From Hahella sp018986435 (GTDB lineage Bacteria; Pseudomonadota; Gammaproteobacteria; Pseudomonadales; Oleiphilaceae): 64,000 bases of DNA. Shown piece by piece: positions 27,695 through 36,289 of this stretch. The stretch's first letter is position 1. Each line of letters starts with the position of its first letter. The translations under genes and the position numbers were made by a program. The stretch is from assembly GCF_050749805.1 (NCBI RefSeq), contig NZ_CP192738.1, positions 3,224,001 through 3,288,000 on the forward strand, written 5' to 3'. The notes beneath the pieces were generated by a model. It was not told the DNA's origin, made no database searches, and was given only the letters and a program-made list of their open reading frames with translations.

Positions 27695-28636
27695 TCAGTC
27701 GCGTCGTCTTTCGGTTAAGCCGGCGAGGTAGTTCATGACGAAGTGGGCGGCGACTTCTGCGGTGTTGGAGGCGTCGTCCAGGGGCGGGCTGACTTCCACA
27801 ATATCCAGCCCGATGGTTTTGGTTTTGCGGGCGATTTCATAGAGCGCGTCGGCCACCTCGTACGCCATCAGGCCGCAGCCGTTAGGGACGCTGGTGCCCT
27901 GGGCGAAGGCGCGGTCGAGGCAGTCGATGTCCACGGACACGTATACGCCGTCGGTATCGCGGGAGGCGTGGGCGATGGCTTCCTCCAGCGTGTTACGCCA
28001 GCCGTCGCGGCGTATCTCATAGGGCGTGCGCACCATGACGCCGGCCTGTTCCGCCCGCTCCATATATTCCCGCGAATAAATCGGCGCGTTGACGCCCAGC
28101 TGTACGCTGCTGGCGTGGCTGTACACGTCTTGCACCGTATACATCCAATGCCCCGAATGCTCCTGACCTTTCACCGGGGGACGGGAGTCGAAATGGGCGT
28201 CAAACACGATCAGACCGAAACGCTGACCGCCGGAACGTTTAAGAAGTCCGCGCAGTATCGGATCAGTGACGGAATGATCGCCGCCCAGGAATACCGGCAT
28301 GGTCGAAGGCGGCAGGGCTGTGACGGCTTCTTCGATGCGGGAATAGGTCTGGTGAATGTCATTGCTGACGGGCACCGGCGCGCCGCGACGAAAACGCAGG
28401 GACGAAAGGTCCGCGCGCTTGTCCGTGCAATAAAGACTGAAACCGTTCAGCGCCTCCAAAATGGCTGCGGGTCCGAATCGGGTTCCGGGTCGATGGCTCA
28501 CGGCGAAATCGAAAGGAATCTCCACAAAGGTGATCAAGTCTGAACCGAAGTCGGCGCCGGCGGCGTCCTCTACATCCTTGACCCAGGCCTCGGACACCCA
28601 TTTCAGCGACTGATCGTTGACAACTCTCTCGTACAT
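27695..28636 (-). CDS. Agmatinase/arginase-family ureohydrolase
   Basis: A 313-residue enzyme of the arginase/agmatinase/formiminoglutamase superfamily, which hydrolyses guanidino or related C-N bonds with a binuclear manganese centre. Metal-ligand motifs are intact: GGDHS near 118, DAHFDSRP near 145, and SVDIDCLDRA near 238. ETGF/EVSP-type ends appear as DIVEVSPPLDD. It lies 13 bases downstream of a radical SAM gene and is probably cotranslated with it. That pairing points to a specialised guanidine-containing product rather than simple arginine catabolism (inference). The exact substrate is undetermined. Confidence 0.88.
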   Translation of the reverse strand: MYERVVNDQSLKWVSEAWVKDVEDAAGADFGSDLITFVEIPFDFAVSHRPGTRFGPAAILEALNGFSLYCTDKRADLSSLRFRRGAPVPVSNDIHQTYSRIEEAVTALPPSTMPVFLGGDHSVTDPILRGLLKRSGGQRFGLIVFDAHFDSRPPVKGQEHSGHWMYTVQDVYSHASSVQLGVNAPIYSREYMERAEQAGVMVRTPYEIRRDGWRNTLEEAIAHASRDTDGVYVSVDIDCLDRAFAQGTSVPNGCGLMAYEVADALYEIARKTKTIGLDIVEVSPPLDDASNTAEVAAHFVMNYLAGLTERRRD

Positions 28637-28649
28637 GGCGGCTTCCTCA

Positions 28650-29927
28650 TCACACCGGTTGCGTTGTTTGCGTTTTCACCATGGCCCCCTTGCGCGTCAG
28701 CTCCACGTGGCCAATGCCGACCGCCTGTTTGGCCCTTTCCACCACTGCGTCGTCGCCGTGTTTGGCGCGCCAGCGTTCGTATTCTTCAACCTTGCGGTTC
28801 ATGGCGGACAGGTCGCGGCCTTGCCATTGGCGCTCCCGCACCAGACAAAAGCCGTTTTGATCCGGCGTGCGGATTTTTTCCGCATAGGCGGAGCTCCATA
28901 CATTTTCCAGCGAATCCTGACGCAAATGGCCGACCAATCGGGATAGACCGTTGCAGTCGTACACTTCGCCAAACAGATTCACGAACAGGCCGCAGTTAAC
29001 CTGCCGGCAGCGATATCCGCCGCCCATGGGACGACTGGGGGAATAGATCAGCCCGTATTCCTCTTCGTCGATTTTGCGCATCATCTCAATCAGGTCATTG
29101 GCGCGCTCTTTCTCCAACAACAGGGATTTATGATCCGCCATGCCTTCGGGGATCAGCGTCATGATGTAGCTGTGCACGTTGTTATCCCGGCACCAGCGAA
29201 ACAGGTCCGCCACATCGTTCAGATCATGGAACTTGGGCGTCGTCACCACATCAATGGCGAGGCGGGTAGGTATTGATTTGTTAAAGCCTCGCTCCAGCAA
29301 CAGACCCATGGCGCTGCGTGCTTTGTCCCCATAGCCGCGTACGCCCACCATGCGATCCTGCACGGCGGTGTCGATGTTGTTGTACTTGAGGAAAACGGAT
29401 GCGCCCAGTTCATAGAGGCGATCCGCTCCAGCGGCGTCCAGATGATAGCCGCTGGTGAACAGCACGGTGGTCATGCCCAGACTATGAATGTATTCGACGA
29501 TCTCCCAGAAGCCGGGATCGATCATCGGCTCGCCGGCGCCGGGAAACTCCACTGTTGTGGCGCCGAGGCGGCGCGCCTGCAGAATAATGTCCTTGCGCTC
29601 CTCCGTGCTCAGCTCTATCCGGTCCGGCACATCGCTGTAGCGGTCTGGAGTGCGGTCGCAATAGAAACACTTCAGCTTGCACTCGCCGGTCATATCAATG
29701 TCCAGGTGCAACAGACGATTCTCCGCCTGAGCCCGGCGAATCGTTTCCTGGCAGTAATCCGTACCCACCGCCCACAGATTCTCCAGCCGGCTCTGCGCAG
29801 CCTGGATATGCGGGAGGGATTTGCGGTCTACATCGGGGGAGAGACGCAGACTCGGAAGATTATCAGTCCGCTCTTCGGCGGCGTCGATCAGATGTACGTT
29901 CAACAGCGTTGAGTGATTCTTATCCAT
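28650..29927 (-). CDS. Radical SAM protein with C-terminal Cys cluster
   Basis: A 425-residue radical SAM enzyme. The [4Fe-4S] motif is CKLKCFYC (C83, C87, C90), followed by a GAGEP-type SAM-binding segment (VEFPGAGEPMIDP). The C-terminal region has further Cys residues (YRCRQVNCGLF, EVYDCNGLSR, FCLVRE), resembling a SPASM/twitch-type auxiliary cluster. It is transcribed with the ureohydrolase and possibly with the EamA transporter upstream (gap about 104 bases). The reaction is unknown; peptide or small-molecule modification are both possible. AAGGAATT precedes the ATG. Confidence 0.85.
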   Translation of the reverse strand: MDKNHSTLLNVHLIDAAEERTDNLPSLRLSPDVDRKSLPHIQAAQSRLENLWAVGTDYCQETIRRAQAENRLLHLDIDMTGECKLKCFYCDRTPDRYSDVPDRIELSTEERKDIILQARRLGATTVEFPGAGEPMIDPGFWEIVEYIHSLGMTTVLFTSGYHLDAAGADRLYELGASVFLKYNNIDTAVQDRMVGVRGYGDKARSAMGLLLERGFNKSIPTRLAIDVVTTPKFHDLNDVADLFRWCRDNNVHSYIMTLIPEGMADHKSLLLEKERANDLIEMMRKIDEEEYGLIYSPSRPMGGGYRCRQVNCGLFVNLFGEVYDCNGLSRLVGHLRQDSLENVWSSAYAEKIRTPDQNGFCLVRERQWQGRDLSAMNRKVEEYERWRAKHGDDAVVERAKQAVGIGHVELTRKGAMVKTQTTQPV

Positions 29928-30031
29928 GACTGAATTCCTTTTTGATCCGTTTGCGTTACCGCTATTCCATGAGGCGTATCCCTTTCGTCTTCACCGCCGT
30001 GAGCCTTAGGTGGGCTTTGGCGGCTGTGGAT

Positions 30032-31003
30032 TTAGTAGGCGTTCTGAGTGGGTTCTTGCAGTGTCCCTGAGGACTCGTCCAGTTCCTTTTTCGCTTTGTT
30101 TTTCTGGGACGAGGACTGGGCGTTTTTTTCTTTTATTGTGATGAGGCAGACGGCGACGATGATGACGCCGATACCGACCATATTGACGACGGTCAGGCGT
30201 TCTCCCACCAGCGCGTAAGCGACCAGCCCGGCCACCAGAGGATCGAACATGCCGATGATAGTGGCGGGTAGGGCGTCTACGTGACGCAATCCGTACATCA
30301 ACAGCCAGTACGGAATGATGGTGGCGATAATCGCGATGAACGCGATGTAGAGGACAACGTCCCCGGAGTAATCAATGGTATGAACGGTGAGCGTGGGCAG
30401 CGCAGCGAGCCACAGCAGGGAGCTGACCAGAAACGCATAGAGCGTTACCGTGCTGGCGCCGACGCCCCGTTGCTTACAGGCGTTGCCGAGCATATTGAAG
30501 ATGGCGAACGCCAGACCGCAGGCCAACCCCACCAGCACTCCCGCGTTGAGGGAGAACAACTCCGCTTCGCCGCCGGTGAGCAGGAAGCAGCCCGCCACGC
30601 TCAAAGCGACGATGCCTGCGTCGCGGAGGTCAACGCGGCGTGAGGCGAAAGCGACGCTGATCAACAGCACGAAAAATGGCGCGGTGTATTCCAGAGTGAT
30701 GGCCGCCGCCACGCTGATCATGCTGATGGCGTAGTAAAAAGTGATGTTCACGGCGGTGAAAGCCAGGCCGGTGGCGATCAGCAGGGGAATCGCCGATTTG
30801 CTGACCCGAAAGGTGGCGGGCTGCGTCAGCAGCATGGCCAGCGAAAATACTGCGCAGGCGACCAGCGAACGCACCGCCGTTAGATCCAGAGGCGAGATAT
30901 TCGCATGGAACAGTACTTTGGCGAGAGCGCCGGCGACGCCGAACAAAATCGCCGCGACGGTGATCGCGGTAATGCCGAGAGCAAAAGGGTGATTTCGCCA
31001 CAT
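30032..31003 (-). CDS. EamA/DMT-superfamily transporter
   Basis: A 323-residue inner-membrane protein with ten predicted helices in two EamA repeats (for example LVACAVFSLAMLLTQ, TIIGMFDPLVAGLVAYALVG) and a polar C-terminal tail rich in Lys and Ser. ATG 31003 with GGAAGGA upstream is preferred to TTG 31024. The family exports amino acids and other metabolites. It lies upstream of, and in line with, the radical SAM/ureohydrolase pair, so it may move their substrate or product. Confidence 0.87.
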   Translation of the reverse strand: MWRNHPFALGITAITVAAILFGVAGALAKVLFHANISPLDLTAVRSLVACAVFSLAMLLTQPATFRVSKSAIPLLIATGLAFTAVNITFYYAISMISVAAAITLEYTAPFFVLLISVAFASRRVDLRDAGIVALSVAGCFLLTGGEAELFSLNAGVLVGLACGLAFAIFNMLGNACKQRGVGASTVTLYAFLVSSLLWLAALPTLTVHTIDYSGDVVLYIAFIAIIATIIPYWLLMYGLRHVDALPATIIGMFDPLVAGLVAYALVGERLTVVNMVGIGVIIVAVCLITIKEKNAQSSSQKNKAKKELDESSGTLQEPTQNAY

Positions 31004-31254
31004 ATCGAGTTCCTTCCGTTGCAATCCATGTTTCTGGCAGCGATATACGGGCTTCGTAAGCCGCCCCGCCTGTTACGCCACACGCGCCGAACCCTATCGA
31101 CGACGTTGCAGCGACCCTGTCAGGCGACGCTATCGTTGCGCGACAAGGCGAATAAAAAGGGGGACGAATTCATACTACGCCTGTTTCCAGCTCGCTGGCA
31201 ACAGGCAAAGTTGTCACTAAAAACAAACGCTTAGGATCTTAGTTAGAGGCGTTT

Positions 31255-32187
31255 TCAGAGCGCCATGGCCTCCTGCAGACATTCCTCTATCACTGTCATC
31301 AGCCAGCGCAGGGCCGGGTCTTTATCGCGGGTGGCGCGCCATACCAAATCCACGCTGGTGTCCGCCAACGCCAGTGGCGGCTCCGTCGCCCGCAGCCCTG
31401 ACGCAGCGCACATACAGCTGGCGACGACCTTGGGCACGGTGGCGAGCGCGGGAATCCGCTTAAGGATTGGGGGCAGGGTGGAAAAGCGCGGCAACGCGAA
31501 CTGAACGGTGCGCCGCAGACCCATTTCCGCCAGAGCGACGTCCACATTGCTTTCAAACGCGCCTTTGTAAGTCACCATCAAATGCGGGTGACTGACATAT
31601 TGCTCCAGTGTGAGGGGCTCTGTGATGGCGACCTGGGCGGGATCGTAAACGGAAAGAAAGCCCATGGAGCACAGGCGTTTGCGCAGCATCCAGGCGGGTC
31701 CGCCGTCCATGAAGCAGGAAACCCCCAGGTCCATACCATTCTGCTCCAGCATGGCGGGTCCCTGAAAAGGGTCGACGGATTTAATGGCGAGGCGGATCGA
31801 CGGCGCCATCTGATGCAGCTTGGCGATCAAGCGCGGCCCCAGCCAGACTTCCACCCAGTCCGACATGCCCACGGTGAAGACGCCTTCGCTGGTGACGGGG
31901 TCGAAGGTCGACGGCTCGAACAGGGCGGAATGGATTTTCCCCAGTGCAGGCAGCAACTCTGCTTCCAGTTGCAGCGCTTTCACCGTAGGGGACATGCCCT
32001 GTGCGGTGCGCACCAGAATCGGATCGTCAAACAGCTCGCGCAGTCGCGACAGCGCTCCACTTACCGCAGGTTGCCCCAGATGCAGTTTTTCCGCCGCACG
32101 GGTGACGCTGCGCTCACGCAGCAAAACCAGCAGGGTGACCAGTAAATTAAGGTCGACGCCCCTAAAATCTCTTTCGGTGATATTCAT
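31255..32187 (-). CDS. LysR-family transcriptional regulator
   Basis: About 310 residues from ATG 32187. An N-terminal winged helix-turn-helix (VTRAAEKLHLGQPAVSGALS, then FDDPILVRT) is followed by a LysR substrate-binding domain (GVFTVGMSDWVEVWLGP and onward). An alternative in-frame ATG at 32232 adds 15 residues; neither start has a strong ribosome-binding site. The gene diverges from the secreted metallo-beta-lactamase-fold gene, its likely target. A short ATTGT-A-ACAAT palindrome at 32189-32199 lies between the two candidate starts and could be the operator. Confidence 0.9.
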   Translation of the reverse strand: MNITERDFRGVDLNLLVTLLVLLRERSVTRAAEKLHLGQPAVSGALSRLRELFDDPILVRTAQGMSPTVKALQLEAELLPALGKIHSALFEPSTFDPVTSEGVFTVGMSDWVEVWLGPRLIAKLHQMAPSIRLAIKSVDPFQGPAMLEQNGMDLGVSCFMDGGPAWMLRKRLCSMGFLSVYDPAQVAITEPLTLEQYVSHPHLMVTYKGAFESNVDVALAEMGLRRTVQFALPRFSTLPPILKRIPALATVPKVVASCMCAASGLRATEPPLALADTSVDLVWRATRDKDPALRWLMTVIEECLQEAMAL

Positions 32188-32188
32188 T

Positions 32189-32199
32189 ATTGTAACAAT
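32189..32199. promoter_or_regulatory. Short palindrome ATTGT-A-ACAAT in LysR/MBL divergent region
   Basis: Five-base inverted arms around a single A, in the region between the divergent LysR and metallo-beta-lactamase genes. The position fits LysR autoregulation, but the element is short and could be chance. Confidence 0.3.
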
Positions 32200-32296
32200 C
32201 GATTTGAGTGATAACTGCGAATATTGAATCATTGCATCCGGTCAAAGGCAATGGCGAAAGCGCCGCGCCGCAGTAAAAATTTTTTAAGGAACTACT

Positions 32297-33346
32297 ATGT
32301 CTACCTCTTCTTTCCGCACCGCTTTCCATACTTCCCACACCACCCAAAAAACACCCCTGGCGCGCAGCCTGTTTCTGGGCGCTGCGTTACTGACCGCCGG
32401 AGTATCTATGACGACGCTATCCGCTTACGCTGAATCCGCCACGAACGCCAAATCCACCCAGGCTGTTGCGGCGGCGCAAAGCAACCCTGGCTATTACGGC
32501 ATGAAGCTGGGCGACTTCAAAATTACGGCGGTTTCCGACGGCTCCGTGATGGTCGACTTCACCAAACTGATGAACAACACCACGCCGGAAGAAGTGACGC
32601 GGCTGCTGGCCCGCCATTATCTGGGGCCGCAGGTGGAAACCTCCATTAACACCTTCGTGATCGACACCGGCGACCATGTGGCCATAGTGGACACCGGCGC
32701 AGGAGATATCTTCGGCGACAAGGGCGGCCACTTGCTGGACAACCTGAAAGCCGCCGGATACCAGCCGGAGCAGATCGACGCCGTACTGCTGACCCACATT
32801 CACGGCGATCACTCATCCGGGCTGACTCGCAATGGCAAGATGGCGTTCCCCAATGCGACGGTCTATGTGGATCAGCACGATGTGGATTTCTGGATGAATC
32901 CAGCCAATAAAGCCAAGGTGAATGACACCCTGAAACGCGGCTTCGACTGGGCGGAACAATCCGTCAGGCCCTATATGAACGCCAATAAAGTGAAAACCTT
33001 TAACAGCGATGGAGAGTTGTTCCCTGGCGTAAGAACCGTCGCCACGCATGGCCATACGCCCGGACATACAGTGTACGAAGTGGAAAGCCAGGGACAGCGC
33101 ATCCGTTTCCTGGGAGACCTGCTGCATATCCGGGACATCCAGTTCGCCAGACCGGAAATCACCATCGATTTCGACGTCGACTCGCCAGAAGCCGCCCGTC
33201 AACGACTCGCCGCCTTCAACGATGCGGTGGAAGACGGTTACCTGGTGGGCGCAGCGCACATTCCATTCCCTGGCGTCGGCCATGTGCAGCGAGACGGCGG
33301 CGCGTTTGAGTGGATTCCGGTGAACTATAGCGCGCAAGTGAAGTAA
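32297..33346 (+). CDS. Secreted metallo-beta-lactamase-fold hydrolase
   Basis: A 349-residue protein with an N-terminal export signal (ARSLFLGAALLTAGVS, processing likely near ASAYA) and a metallo-hydrolase core. The HxHxDH motif is H167-I-H-G-D171-H172. Further ligands are the His in HGHTPGHTVYE, the Asp in FLGDLLH, and a late His in GAAHIPFPG. Secreted MBL-fold enzymes of this length are often lactonases or quorum-quenching-type hydrolases, but sequence alone does not decide. It is divergent from LysR, which probably controls it. AAGGAAC precedes the ATG. Confidence 0.88.
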   Translation: MSTSSFRTAFHTSHTTQKTPLARSLFLGAALLTAGVSMTTLSAYAESATNAKSTQAVAAAQSNPGYYGMKLGDFKITAVSDGSVMVDFTKLMNNTTPEEVTRLLARHYLGPQVETSINTFVIDTGDHVAIVDTGAGDIFGDKGGHLLDNLKAAGYQPEQIDAVLLTHIHGDHSSGLTRNGKMAFPNATVYVDQHDVDFWMNPANKAKVNDTLKRGFDWAEQSVRPYMNANKVKTFNSDGELFPGVRTVATHGHTPGHTVYEVESQGQRIRFLGDLLHIRDIQFARPEITIDFDVDSPEAARQRLAAFNDAVEDGYLVGAAHIPFPGVGHVQRDGGAFEWIPVNYSAQVK

Positions 33347-33364
33347 CACCCGTTTTATCTCTTA

Positions 33365-33391
33365 ACAGGGTCTGAGCGTTTCAGGCCCTGT
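33365..33391 (+). terminator. Probable terminator after metallo-hydrolase gene
   Basis: ACAGGG (33365-33370) pairs with CCCTGT (33386-33391), with an inner CTGA/TCAG extension, followed by a short pyrimidine stretch. The T-run is weak. Confidence 0.5.
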
Positions 33392-33614
33392 CTTGCCTGC
33401 GCCTGCTCCCCGGCATGGGGGAATCCCCCCCTCACAAAACAACTTCTTCATCTATACTAAAACTAACGCCTTTCCTGGGCGCCGGATGTATTTGCGGGCT
33501 GTAGGCGATGGACGCGAAGGGAATTTCAGCCATCGATGCGGGATGAACCTTCGCCGTTATGGAAGGCGGCTTCTGAGAACATGTCATGGCAGGGTCAGCT
33601 TGAAGGAGGTGCGC

Positions 33615-35156
33615 ATGTTCATTTCCAAAAACCATATCATCCACTTGGCGGACGGGCGATTACAGCCTGCATCCACCACCTCTGCGGCGGACGTGCGCCA
33701 TATTGTGCGTCAGGCGCTGCAACAGAACCCGGCGGCGGGAATCGTCATCCACTTTCACGGTGGACTGGTCAATAAAAACAGAGCCCGGGAAACGGCCGAG
33801 CAGCGACTGTATCCCTTATATGCCGATAAAGCCGGCGCTTATCCCATATTCTTCGTGTGGGAGTCCGGCTTTTTCGAGGCGCCGCTGAACAACCTGAAGG
33901 AAATCGCCAACGAAAAAATCTTCAGGGAATTCGTGAAAAAAATCTCCGAATGGGTGCTGAAGAAGCTTCCCGCAAGCGTTGGTATAAAAGGCGCAGGGGG
34001 AGTAGGGGTTAATGAAATCAAGCTGCGGCAGGAATTCGACGACTGGTTCGCCGGGCGCAGAGACACACCGCCTGACGCCCTGCATAAATCCGCCAGCCTG
34101 TCTGACGCTGTGATCGCCGCCAATACCCGCAGCGCAGCGCTGGATGTGGACGAACTGAACGCGGATATTACCGATAGCATAGAGGGTGATCCGGTCTTTC
34201 AGGAGGCGGTGACGGAAGTCTATAACGGCCTGCAGCCGCGAAATGGTCTGCAATCGGCCACGCGGTCAGAGGGGACAAGGGTGGCCTCCAATTCGCAGAT
34301 CAGCAAGGAAGCGGCGGATCGCCTGTTCGAGCCTCAGCCGGCAGAAACCACCAAAGGGTTTGGCGCTATCGCATGGTGGAAAGTCGCCAAGGTGGTCGCC
34401 GCTATAGTACTGCGCGTTATTCGGCGTTTTCGCGCCGGGCGGGCGCACGGGCCCTACGTTACTCTGGTGGAAGAGGCGTTGCGGGAACTGTATATCGACA
34501 AAATCGGACGTTCGCTCTGGTGGGACCGAATGAAGAAAGACACCGCCGACGCCTTTACCGAAGGGAATGAATATGGCGGCCATGTCTTTCTGTCTGCGCT
34601 GAAGGAAGAACTGGAGGGCGTGCAGACGCCGCCCAGAATTACTCTGGTGGGGCACAGCACCGGCGCGATCTATATCTGTCATCTGCTGAGAAGCGCCGCC
34701 CGTCTGTTGCCCAATCAGCAGTTTGACGTCCTATTCGAAGCGCCAGCCGCCACCCATGCGCTGATGGCGGCGACGGTCGCTGAACATGGCGGCAGGATCA
34801 GTCATTTCCGCCAGTTCGCCATGTGCGATGAGCGTGAGGCGGGAGATACTCTGGTTCCCATACTGTATTGCAGCTCATTGCTGTACTTCGTCTCAGGCAT
34901 GCTGGAGAACGAACCGGACGAGCCGCTGGTCGGCATGCAGCGCTATCTGAGCGAGAGCGACGTCTACAACGCCGACGCCTTCCCGAATATCCAGGCCTGT
35001 CGCGAGTTTTACGCCAAATACCCCAACAGCCTGGTGTGGTCGCCCAGCGTTGCAGGGGATGGCCGCAATAGCGACGGCCGTAAACATGGGGACTTCGATG
35101 ACGCCGACGCCGGCACCATGGGGAGCGTGGCGTACATTCTTCAACATGGGTACTAA
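33615..35156 (+). CDS. GHSTG-motif alpha/beta-hydrolase-like protein of caspase operon
   Basis: A 513-residue protein starting at ATG 33615, which has a perfect AAGGAGG site upstream; the longer open frame before it is rejected. The N-terminal region begins IHLADGRLQP and contains an oxyanion-like stretch GIVIHFHGGLVNKN near residue 47. A nucleophile elbow, LVGHSTGAIYI, lies at about 345 (Ser348), and the second half ends HGDFDDADAGTMG. It appears cytoplasmic. The gene is 5 bases upstream of a caspase-like gene and is evidently cotranslated. A lipase/esterase or peptidase activity triggered with the caspase is inference. Confidence 0.78.
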   Translation: MFISKNHIIHLADGRLQPASTTSAADVRHIVRQALQQNPAAGIVIHFHGGLVNKNRARETAEQRLYPLYADKAGAYPIFFVWESGFFEAPLNNLKEIANEKIFREFVKKISEWVLKKLPASVGIKGAGGVGVNEIKLRQEFDDWFAGRRDTPPDALHKSASLSDAVIAANTRSAALDVDELNADITDSIEGDPVFQEAVTEVYNGLQPRNGLQSATRSEGTRVASNSQISKEAADRLFEPQPAETTKGFGAIAWWKVAKVVAAIVLRVIRRFRAGRAHGPYVTLVEEALRELYIDKIGRSLWWDRMKKDTADAFTEGNEYGGHVFLSALKEELEGVQTPPRITLVGHSTGAIYICHLLRSAARLLPNQQFDVLFEAPAATHALMAATVAEHGGRISHFRQFAMCDEREAGDTLVPILYCSSLLYFVSGMLENEPDEPLVGMQRYLSESDVYNADAFPNIQACREFYAKYPNSLVWSPSVAGDGRNSDGRKHGDFDDADAGTMGSVAYILQHGY

Positions 35157-35161
35157 GCGTC

Positions 35162-36289
35162 ATGGCCACTAATGATTACGCTATTCTGGTGGGCATCAGC
35201 CGATATGCGGACCCTGATCGCCTGCCTGACCTGAAAGGCCCGGTTCGTGACGTTGAGCTGATGCGCAACTGGCTGACGTCGCCTGCCGGCGGGGATGTGC
35301 CGGCGGCTCAGGTCATAGAAATCGTATCCGACGAAACCGGCATGACGCTGGCTGATCTGACAGCGAGGGATGACGGTGACGACAGCGCCATGCCGCCGCT
35401 GTTCCAGGATTTCTTCAAGAAGTTCCTCAAGTTGATCAGCAAGCCGGATCGCAGCGGCTACGTTTATCGCCAAGGTCGGCTTTATCTGTATTTCTCCGGG
35501 CACGGCTTTTGTGAGAAATATCGCCGTGAAGCCCATGCAGCGTTATTCGTAGGTAATAGCAGCCCGATAGAAAACTGGAATATCTACGGCACCTATTTTG
35601 CGCAATGGACCAAGGATCAGGGGCTGTTTTCTGAGATCGTGCTGATCATGGACTGCTGCCGTGACGCGAAATTAACGCAACGTCCTATGCCGCCGCCACT
35701 GCCGCAACCCACCAATATTGGCGTCAGCGTCGCGCCAAAGCTGTTTGAACTGTATGGGGCGCCGCGAGGAGGCAAGGCGCAGGAGCGCGCCATCGCCGCT
35801 CGCAATGGCGAGGTGCACGGGCTGCTGACACACGCTTTTCTGGATGCGCTGGAGCATGCGGAGTGGGGAAAAACGGAGGTGCCTTCCCAGGCGGTGAAGA
35901 ATTATCTGGAAAGTCAGTGGAGCATACTTTGCGAGGGAAGTCCGGCGGACCCGCCGGAGGTGGTGGTTCCCACCATTGGCGAAATCTATTTCCAGCGCAA
36001 GGCCGGTAAGTTGAAGCCGCAGCGCTTCAAAGTGAAGAGCTGGAGCGATGGCGAGAAAGTCCGAATCGTGAACGGCCAGTTTGAAGTGGTCGCCGAACTG
36101 ATACTTAACGGGGATCAGGTAAAAGTTAAGCGTGAGGCCCAGTTTGGAGGCGACGACAGCGAGGAGTTGGTTATTGCCGTCGTCGATGGCGAGTTTGAAC
36201 TGCCGTTGCCGGTTTCTCTATTGATGGCGACCGGCGGCGCTTCGATTCAACAGAAATTTGAAACCGGAGGTGACGATGTCGAACTCTAA
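35162..36289 (+). CDS. Caspase-family (peptidase C14-like) protein
   Basis: A 375-residue bacterial caspase-like (orthocaspase-type) protease. The catalytic His is H114 in LYLYFSGHGF, and the catalytic Cys is in IMDCCRDA (C165/C166). The N-terminus YAILVGISRYADPDRLPDL is the typical p20 beginning, and GLLTHAFLDAL is a further p20-like segment. The last 110 residues form an Ig- or beta-rich appendix. It sits between a GHSTG hydrolase gene (5 bases) and an unknown gene (14-base overlap). Such proteases act in regulated cell death or anti-phage responses in several bacterial systems; the role here is unproven. Confidence 0.88.
   Translation: MATNDYAILVGISRYADPDRLPDLKGPVRDVELMRNWLTSPAGGDVPAAQVIEIVSDETGMTLADLTARDDGDDSAMPPLFQDFFKKFLKLISKPDRSGYVYRQGRLYLYFSGHGFCEKYRREAHAALFVGNSSPIENWNIYGTYFAQWTKDQGLFSEIVLIMDCCRDAKLTQRPMPPPLPQPTNIGVSVAPKLFELYGAPRGGKAQERAIAARNGEVHGLLTHAFLDALEHAEWGKTEVPSQAVKNYLESQWSILCEGSPADPPEVVVPTIGEIYFQRKAGKLKPQRFKVKSWSDGEKVRIVNGQFEVVAELILNGDQVKVKREAQFGGDDSEELVIAVVDGEFELPLPVSLLMATGGASIQQKFETGGDDVEL

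Noticed and set aside
33393..33614. N-terminal extension of the GHSTG hydrolase frame
   Set aside because: The AAGGAGG site directly before ATG 33615 decides the start, and the upstream residues look non-coding.
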